A DNA stretch of 20,842 bases from AB-629-J13 sp964518835 (GTDB taxonomy: Bacteria; Fidelibacterota; Marinisomatia; Marinisomatales; AB-629-J13). Position 1 is the first letter of the stretch; the number at the start of each line of letters is the position of its first letter. A program made the position numbers and the translations under genes. This document shows, one piece after another, positions 14,502 to 20,842 of the stretch. The stretch lies in NCBI GenBank assembly GCA_964518835.1, contig CAZFKU010000022.1, forward strand, positions 1-20,842. The letters run 5' to 3'. The notes beneath the pieces are model-generated. The model worked only from the letters and a program-made list of their open reading frames with translations, was not told the origin of the DNA and did not search any database.

Positions 14502-17500
14502 ATGAAAAGACAAAATCTCAAAATTCATTTTTTATTATTGTTCATGATGCAAATCATTTTTGCTGGAACGGACGGCACTGTCAGAGGAAGGATCACCGAT
14601 GTGGATCAAAACCCGCTTCCTGGTGCACAGGTTTATATTCCTGAATTAGCACAGGGGGCTATCGCAGATTTTGACGGGAATTACATCATTCTAAATATAG
14701 CAGTGGGGAGTTACGATATCTCAGTAACAATGATGGGTTACCGGAAAGAAACCCGCAAAGATGTTAAAGTGATGATGGACCAAACCGTTTGGCTCAATTT
14801 TACCCTTCCGGTTGCGGCGGTGGAAGGAGAAGAAGTGGAAGTAATCGGTGAACGACCTTTAGTTGAAAAGGGAACCACTTCGAAAAAAATAACTATTGAT
14901 AAAGAAGCTGTAGAAGCGTTACCCATTCGTGATATCACTGAACTATATTCCCTTCAATCCGGAGTGGTTCAGATCGTCGGTCAACAGCAGGGTGCCATCA
15001 AGGATCATGAGGAAAGGGGGCTTCAGGAAATCCATGTTCGGGGAGGACGATCCGGGGAAATTGCCTACATGATTGACGGGATGTATATCCGCAATCCTAT
15101 TTATGGCGGAATTGGAACAGGAACAAGACTGAATCTTTTTGCGATTAAGGAATTTGATTGGCAACCCGGCGGGTTTAATGCAGAATATGGTGATGCCATG
15201 TCAGCTGTCTCCAATATGCATACGAATTCCGGAAAGAAAAAATTCTCCTACGGATTTAAATATGCCACCAGTTTAGTAGGTGCTTCCTTGGGAAATGAAT
15301 ATGACGAAATGAGGGGTTACAATGATTACAATCTAGGATTTGGAGGGCAACTCCCGGGATTTTTGAATAAATTTTTTTATTGGTTCTCCGGTCAATATAC
15401 GACTTATGAAAATTTCCGGGTATATCAATTTGATGACAATGTATATGTGGATGACCCTAACGATCCGTTTAATGAAGCAAACAGGGAAAGATTGGTTCAA
15501 CCCTGGGATACGGAAGCCGGGTGGCGGGGATTTGGGAAAGAAAAAACCTGGGACGTGTTTGGGAAACTTACCTATAAATTTTCCAATCGTTTACGGTTTT
15601 ATGCATCCTATTGGCAGGTTGCCGCTCACAGAAAAGGATTTAATACCCGCTATCTTTATTGGAATGATGGTCAAAATGAACTCTTTCGGGATACCTACCG
15701 TTATTCCGCAGAAATGAATCATTCTCTCACCAGTAAAACTTTTTATACGTTGCGTGTGTCTCAATTTGTTCAAAACCAGTTTCAGGGAGTGCGTTGGCAG
15801 GACAGTGACAGTGATGGCTACCCGGATTGGTTTGAATGGCGCCATCCAGCAGGTCCCAACAGGGAAATGTCTGACCACAATAATCAATTTGTTGTTCCCT
15901 ACACCATCTCTGAAAATGCGGACACTCTTTATTATACGAAACGGGATGATAGAAGCGGTTGGTATTTTGGAGCCACTCCCGGTTTGTATAATTGGGAATC
16001 AGCTGAGGAGTTCACAGACCAGAACGGAAATGGAATTTGGGATGTTGGAGAAGTATGGGTTGAAAAGTCCGGTTCCCAATATACGGATGGGCAATGGGAC
16101 GGACCGGAATTGGTGCAGGAATTATTTGAGAGAGATGGAACCTACTGGCTGGAGCCGGAAATGTACCAAAGTTATGAACCCTTTGCTGACTATCGTCATA
16201 TAGATCTTCGTTATGATCAGGATCCTTGGTCCGAAGAAAATCGATTTGGCGGAAGAGGACCACGATATTTTGGTGTTCAGGAAAATGGAGAACCCTGGGA
16301 CCCAACTGACCCATTTTACTATATGCCCACTTTTGATGGATATGCATGGGAGGAAGGAAGAGTATTTGGTGGACACGATCGTTTTTATGCCACCTCGAAT
16401 GCCGTTACAGATGAGATACGGTTTGATGTAACATCCCAAATCACAGACCGCTGGAAATTAAGAACCGGTGTGGATTATAAATCTCACAAACTTGATTTTT
16501 ATGAAGTTAAAAACCCTTGGGAAGGAGAAGCAGCTTTTTCACAGACATTTGCGGAATATTGGATAGATTCCGGACCTGACGGATTACTCCCCACAGATGC
16601 AGAATATGAGGAACCAGACTTTGGGGAGAACAACGGAGTCTGGGATACAGGAGAGGAATATCGTGATTCCAACGGAAACGGACAATGGGATAATTTCCGT
16701 GAGCCTACTGAATTTTCCGCTTATATTCAAAATACGTTTGAAGTTCCCTGGATGGTGATCAATGCAGGAGTCAGGGTGGATGCTGTGAATTACAATACGG
16801 AGATATGGGCGGATACCAGCGGAGAATACACACCGGGAATTCCATGGTATTTTGATGATGAAAATGAAAATGGAATTTGGGACGATGGAGAAGAAGCTTC
16901 CACCCAGGTTGAGCAATCCTTTGGTGCAGATCCGCCTGTAATCTTCCAACAATCTAAATGGTTCTACAAGATCAGTCCCCGGTTAGGATTCAGCCATGTC
17001 ATCACAGACAGAGCCACATTCACATTTAATTACGGATTGTATTATCAGACCCCCATCTATCAAAATGTATTCCTGCAGACCAATAGGTTGGAAGATCCTG
17101 CCCAGTTGTTTGAAGAGGGAGAAGGCTTGATCGGTAATGCAACCATGAATGCATCCAGAAGTCAAACCTATTCAGCGGCATTCAATATTCAGGTGGGGAG
17201 ACATTGGGCATACACCGTAGCAGCATGGGTAAAGGATATGGATCAATGGGCAACTTCCAAATTTTATCGGAGTGGTGTATATTCTTATCGGGTTTTTTCA
17301 AATGGAGATTACGGCAGTGCCAAGGGAATTGACTTTACACTTGAACGGAGAGGAAAATTTGTAAATTCACTGGTTCAGTATACGTATTCTATCGCTAAGG
17401 GAAACAGTGAATATGACTGGGCATCAGTGGAGGGGGTCTGGGTAGATGCAGCTTCTCAGGAATTCCTCATGCCTTATGACAGACCCCATGATCTGACCAT

Positions 17501-17918
17501 GTCATTTTATACATATTTACCATACGGGATAAACCTGGGACTAACGGGTATGTACCAGTCCGGTTATCCTTATACTCCAATGATCTTCAACGGTAGAGAT
17601 CCTGTATCGGATGTTAAGAACAGAAACACTAAACGATCACCCAGCACACGGATGTTAAATTTATCTTTATCAAAAGCATTTAAATTTAAAGATTTTAAAG
17701 TGTCCATGGGTCTGAGTACCTATAATCTGTTGAATATAAAAAATGCATTTTATGTTTATCCTTTAACAGGAAAGCCGGATGATCCGGGAACCTATTATAC
17801 AGATTGGGTTGGATTAGCAGATGCAAAACATGATAAATCAGCTTCCTATTATGATAATCCCTGGGTGAATTCATCTCCTCGGGAGATCAATTTTAATATC
17901 AAGGTAAATTTTAGGTAA
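14502..17918 (+). CDS. TonB-dependent receptor with carboxypeptidase-regulatory-like domain
   Basis: An outer-membrane, energy-dependent transporter of 1138 residues. Domains in order: signal peptide (about 1-21, ending FAG); a CarboxypepD_reg-like domain (about 24-105; GTVRGRITDVDQNPLPGAQV and GNYIILNIAVGSYDISV); a possible TonB-box region EVEVIGERPLVEKG; plug domain (about 125-245) with IHVRGGRSGEIAYMIDGM and PGGFNAEYGDAMSAV; and a beta-barrel to the C-terminus, which ends INFNIKVNFR like a barrel-assembly signal. Asp/Asn repeats occur at 434-447, 506-517, 706-729 and 785-798, probably in extracellular loops. The substrate is unknown. The start ATG has no close Shine-Dalgarno sequence and follows the lipoprotein stop by 12 bases. 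Confidence 0.93.
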   Translation: MKRQNLKIHFLLLFMMQIIFAGTDGTVRGRITDVDQNPLPGAQVYIPELAQGAIADFDGNYIILNIAVGSYDISVTMMGYRKETRKDVKVMMDQTVWLNFTLPVAAVEGEEVEVIGERPLVEKGTTSKKITIDKEAVEALPIRDITELYSLQSGVVQIVGQQQGAIKDHEERGLQEIHVRGGRSGEIAYMIDGMYIRNPIYGGIGTGTRLNLFAIKEFDWQPGGFNAEYGDAMSAVSNMHTNSGKKKFSYGFKYATSLVGASLGNEYDEMRGYNDYNLGFGGQLPGFLNKFFYWFSGQYTTYENFRVYQFDDNVYVDDPNDPFNEANRERLVQPWDTEAGWRGFGKEKTWDVFGKLTYKFSNRLRFYASYWQVAAHRKGFNTRYLYWNDGQNELFRDTYRYSAEMNHSLTSKTFYTLRVSQFVQNQFQGVRWQDSDSDGYPDWFEWRHPAGPNREMSDHNNQFVVPYTISENADTLYYTKRDDRSGWYFGATPGLYNWESAEEFTDQNGNGIWDVGEVWVEKSGSQYTDGQWDGPELVQELFERDGTYWLEPEMYQSYEPFADYRHIDLRYDQDPWSEENRFGGRGPRYFGVQENGEPWDPTDPFYYMPTFDGYAWEEGRVFGGHDRFYATSNAVTDEIRFDVTSQITDRWKLRTGVDYKSHKLDFYEVKNPWEGEAAFSQTFAEYWIDSGPDGLLPTDAEYEEPDFGENNGVWDTGEEYRDSNGNGQWDNFREPTEFSAYIQNTFEVPWMVINAGVRVDAVNYNTEIWADTSGEYTPGIPWYFDDENENGIWDDGEEASTQVEQSFGADPPVIFQQSKWFYKISPRLGFSHVITDRATFTFNYGLYYQTPIYQNVFLQTNRLEDPAQLFEEGEGLIGNATMNASRSQTYSAAFNIQVGRHWAYTVAAWVKDMDQWATSKFYRSGVYSYRVFSNGDYGSAKGIDFTLERRGKFVNSLVQYTYSIAKGNSEYDWASVEGVWVDAASQEFLMPYDRPHDLTMSFYTYLPYGINLGLTGMYQSGYPYTPMIFNGRDPVSDVKNRNTKRSPSTRMLNLSLSKAFKFKDFKVSMGLSTYNLLNIKNAFYVYPLTGKPDDPGTYYTDWVGLADAKHDKSASYYDNPWVNSSPREINFNIKVNFR
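16017..16052 (+). repeat. Asp/Asn repeat in the receptor, copy 1
   Basis: Encodes DQNGNGIWDVGE (residues 506-517), the clearest match to the repeats of the upstream lipoprotein. A looser relative, DSDSDGYPDWFEW, lies earlier at residue 434. Confidence 0.7.
16617..16694 (+). repeat. Asp/Asn repeats in the receptor, copies 2 and 3
   Basis: Encodes DFGENNGVWDTGEEY and then DSNGNGQWDNF (from residues 706 and 722), two adjacent copies of the same loop type. Confidence 0.7.
16854..16895 (+). repeat. Asp/Asn repeat in the receptor, copy 4
   Basis: Encodes DDENENGIWDDGEE (residues 785-798), again matching the lipoprotein repeat consensus. Confidence 0.7.
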
Positions 17919-17921
17919 AAA

Positions 17922-20842
17922 GTGAGACCACCAAAAGTAAATGTTCTAAAACGGGGGATTTTATTATTCATTTTTCCCATGGTTCTTTTTGGAATAGATC
18001 CATCAGAAATTATCCTGGACTCAGATTTGGAACCAGTTTATAACCGAGCAGACCCATTGGGAAAAATCGGAGATTATCCTTACCCTACAAATCCCCTGAA
18101 TGACCGTGCAAAAGGATATCTTTTGCAGGGAAAAATTAAAAATGCAGTGTCAAATTACGGAAATTATATTAATTGGGATTTTCATCCTGCAGGACTCTGG
18201 GGAGAATATACAAATCTTCCAAGTGTATCATTTTTAGCAGGTGTCCCGGGGCATTCTCTCAGTTCTAATTATACATGGTCTAAATGCGAAGAAGCTGAGG
18301 ATGCGGATACGGGAGACTCCCTCGATGTATGGTGTTCCCATGAAGCTTATGAAGCGTGGTACTCTGACGGTGATACAAATTTTGTTGGTATCATTTTTGA
18401 AATGGAGAATGATTGCGGGAATGCAGATGGTGAAAGGGATTGTGGGATTTATCGTCCCGACAGCATTTCAAAAAAAATAGATAAAATTTTTATTGATGGA
18501 AAATATCAATGGGGGTTGTCGGATGATTCCCAGGAATTATTTATAAGTATAAATCAATCAGGTTATAATGAAACAAATCCAAACAGGTCAAAAGCCCGCA
18601 TTGGTCTCGTTTACCCCTGGGGTTTGAGGCCAAAACTAAAAGAACGAACCGATGATTTTGACATCTATGATTACGGACCTGATAAGGAAGAATGGTCTTC
18701 CGATGATGTGTATGAGTATTACGGTGCCAATGTAACAGAATCTTGGTTTACCCGCTCCTCCAATTCAACGGATACGGAATGGCATGCATCCACTATGGCA
18801 AGAGTAAATTCCCATGATCTGGAAGTAACTTCCGGAGATATATTTGCAGATACTCCGTTTTCTGATCCCAATGATTCTTATCCCCTGCTTGCCCACAGTT
18901 TGTATTCAGCTACTTGGCCCAAAAAAATGAATGAGGAAACAGGAGAGCTGGAACCATTCTGGCCCGGATGGTGGGGAGACGAATATTATGGTGATGACCC
19001 TGATTCATGGGCGGTGAATGGAATAGTGGGATGTTCAGGTACCAGAAAAGATCCTGACTGCTGGAAGGAAGTTCCCGGACGATTCATTTCTGATAATGAT
19101 GTGTACATGGAATTTGATGACCGCTGGGCACACCGCAGTAACCGTGTGGACACCAATAATGAATATGAACAGGCAGGCTACCCCATGGGTTTACGGGTCA
19201 TGTCTGAAGCCCATACATATGGTGTAGCATATGCGGAAGATATCATGTTCGTAACCGTTCGTGTGCGAAATGAAAGCGGGGATTGGGTGGATGAGGATGG
19301 AGTGTTTCACCATGGAATGATCATGCCGGACGGAACAAAATTAAATCATGGAAAAGGGTTTAATTACAAGGGTATTTTCTTAGGATTTTATATGGATGCA
19401 GATGTTGTTACTGCAGATGCCAGTGGTAATTTTGGTGTGCATACAAATGCAGATGATTATATGAAGTATCATTGGGAGAGATTTTCTGTGAAGGATGACT
19501 CCATGATCGTAAGCATGGCAATGATCGGTGATTATGATGGAATCAGCAATATTGCAGCTGGTTATGCTATGGAGGACGGTACAAAAAAAGGTAACGATTT
19601 TGGTATTGTTGCAACGCAAATGCTTGATTCACCCATAGCCACAGACCCTGTAGATTTGGATAATGATGGTTTTACGGATATTTACCCAGGGGAGCCCTTG
19701 AAAATGACGGACTGGCATTGGTTTGACTGGTATAATCGTCCGGGAGTTGTGACCCGGGAAAGTAATACCAACTGCTGTGCAGGGTCGCCGGGACGCCCAC
19801 AGGCACGAAACAGGGAAGAAATACTCTTAAAGGTTATCTCAGGTGATACTACCAATTTATCCGATGATGAAAAAACATGGTTTTTCCACCTTCCTAATCC
19901 AGACCTTCCTGAAGATCCATCCACAAATCCTTTAAATCCACACTTTGATTCTCTTGAAGGATTGGAGAAAGAAGATATTTTTGATGATGGTTTGGACTGT
20001 GTCCTTGTTACCAGTTGCGGACCATTTGACTTTCCTGTAGGACAGACGGTTCCTTTTTCATTCTGCATTATTTTTGGTGAAGATGAAGAAGATTTGAAAA
20101 ACAATGCCCGGTTTGCCCAGGTTATGTATAATGCCCATTATCAGGGTTTTACTCCGCCCACCAGACCACAGGTATATACTGAGGTCGATAAGGGAAAAGT
20201 GTCACTTTATTGGACAGATGAATCGGAAAAGTCAGTAGATGTAGTAACACGCTACTCCGACTTTGAAGGATATAAAATTTATAAAAGTTATGATGGTGGT
20301 AAAACCTGGGGTGGTTCTGATTTTATGATATTTGATGATAATGGTGTTCATGTGGGCTGGAGACCAATGGAACAGTCTGATGGATCACCAGCTCAATTTG
20401 ATTTATCAGCAGAGGTTGACAGTTTGTTTTGCGTTTTCGGGGAGGATGCAGATGGTAACTGCGTAGATGGTATAATTAGAGGGCATGGAATTTCCGGGTC
20501 TGATCCTCATACCCCGTGGTTAACATTGGGAGACAACACCGGGTTTGACGCAATCAGGTTAGAGACTCCAAAAGAGGTGATTGATGAAAATGGGGAGACT
20601 ATTTTGTATCATTATAAATTTGTTGATGAGGACGTCCATGACGGAATGCAGTACACCTATTCCGTTACATCGTATGACATGGGAATTGAAAGAGATTATA
20701 CTGTTGTGTGGAGTGACAGCCTGGATGGATTTCAACCGGACACGGTTGATTCCTATTCCAACCCGGATAACTGGGCAAGTCCTGACGGATACCAGAATAT
20801 TGAATGCCCACGGGGAACCACCGTTCATGATCCTAATTTTGT
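17922..20842 (+). CDS. Large secreted multidomain protein (3' partial)
   Basis: The frame stays open from a GTG at 17922 to the window's end, giving at least 973 residues with no stop. I do not recognise a named family. The N-terminus (MRPPKVNVLKRG, then ILLFIFPMVLFG) is a signal peptide; an ATG at 17979 would lose it, so GTG is preferred. The body is rich in Trp, Tyr, Asp and Cys. A DLDNDGFTD loop (580-586; first Asp 578) resembles a thrombospondin type 3 calcium site. From about residue 747 (RPQVYTEVDKGKVSLYWTD, then FEGYKIYKSYDGGKTWG) the sequence looks like a fibronectin type III domain, as in many FCB-group surface proteins. Any C-terminal sorting signal lies outside the window. It starts 3 bases after the receptor's stop, in the same frame. 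Confidence 0.82.
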   Translation, partial: MRPPKVNVLKRGILLFIFPMVLFGIDPSEIILDSDLEPVYNRADPLGKIGDYPYPTNPLNDRAKGYLLQGKIKNAVSNYGNYINWDFHPAGLWGEYTNLPSVSFLAGVPGHSLSSNYTWSKCEEAEDADTGDSLDVWCSHEAYEAWYSDGDTNFVGIIFEMENDCGNADGERDCGIYRPDSISKKIDKIFIDGKYQWGLSDDSQELFISINQSGYNETNPNRSKARIGLVYPWGLRPKLKERTDDFDIYDYGPDKEEWSSDDVYEYYGANVTESWFTRSSNSTDTEWHASTMARVNSHDLEVTSGDIFADTPFSDPNDSYPLLAHSLYSATWPKKMNEETGELEPFWPGWWGDEYYGDDPDSWAVNGIVGCSGTRKDPDCWKEVPGRFISDNDVYMEFDDRWAHRSNRVDTNNEYEQAGYPMGLRVMSEAHTYGVAYAEDIMFVTVRVRNESGDWVDEDGVFHHGMIMPDGTKLNHGKGFNYKGIFLGFYMDADVVTADASGNFGVHTNADDYMKYHWERFSVKDDSMIVSMAMIGDYDGISNIAAGYAMEDGTKKGNDFGIVATQMLDSPIATDPVDLDNDGFTDIYPGEPLKMTDWHWFDWYNRPGVVTRESNTNCCAGSPGRPQARNREEILLKVISGDTTNLSDDEKTWFFHLPNPDLPEDPSTNPLNPHFDSLEGLEKEDIFDDGLDCVLVTSCGPFDFPVGQTVPFSFCIIFGEDEEDLKNNARFAQVMYNAHYQGFTPPTRPQVYTEVDKGKVSLYWTDESEKSVDVVTRYSDFEGYKIYKSYDGGKTWGGSDFMIFDDNGVHVGWRPMEQSDGSPAQFDLSAEVDSLFCVFGEDADGNCVDGIIRGHGISGSDPHTPWLTLGDNTGFDAIRLETPKEVIDENGETILYHYKFVDEDVHDGMQYTYSVTSYDMGIERDYTVVWSDSLDGFQPDTVDSYSNPDNWASPDGYQNIECPRGTTVHDPNF

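Noticed and set aside
18241..18480. Small + strand ORF of 79 codons
   Set aside because: It is a shadow in another frame of the large open frame from 17922, which continues to the window's end and reads as a plausible protein.

Overview
This is an AT-rich bacterial chromosomal window, densely coded and almost all on the + strand, with no RNA genes, insertion sequences or CRISPR arrays that I can see. Three things suggest a Gram-negative, probably aquatic, bacterium near the FCB group: a TonB-dependent receptor with an N-terminal carboxypeptidase-regulatory-like domain, huge secreted proteins carrying D-x-N-x-N-G-x-W-D repeats, and several genes without a Shine-Dalgarno sequence. My best guess is Candidatus Neomarinimicrobiota (Marinimicrobia/SAR406). 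That is an inference from protein style, not a placement.

Region 1 (1-5632) is a tightly packed SUF iron-sulfur cluster assembly operon: sufB (5' end outside the window), sufC, sufD, sufE, sufT (DUF59) and sufS. A dCMP/deoxycytidylate deaminase gene overlaps the end of sufS by 4 bases. Most junctions overlap, so translational coupling is likely. SufBCD is the scaffold, SufS/SufE deliver sulfur, and SufT is a maturation factor.

Region 2 (5696-8430) holds a dimethylarginine dimethylaminohydrolase (DDAH), a nickel superoxide dismutase (sodN) and an MFS exporter. The SodN precursor starts with a Sec-type signal peptide whose predicted cleavage leaves His-1 of the nickel hook exposed. A structured intergenic region with inverted and direct repeats precedes sodN.

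Region 3 (8478-10058, minus strand) is a single FAD oxidoreductase closely resembling retinol saturase (RetSat, all-trans-retinol 13,14-reductase). It is convergent with the MFS gene and divergent from tig.

Region 4 (10207-12088) is a protein quality-control pair: trigger factor (tig) overlapping clpP by 11 bases, with no clpX following. The ClpP has Asn at the position of the catalytic Asp.

Region 5 (12210-20842, end outside the window) is a surface module of three large genes in the same frame: a lipoprotein with seven Asp/Asn-rich putative calcium-binding repeats, a TonB-dependent receptor with the same repeat type, and a secreted multidomain protein that starts 3 bases after the receptor's stop codon. 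This module is the best candidate for an undescribed system. The ClpP Asp-to-Asn change and the exported Ni-SOD are the sharpest residue-level observations.
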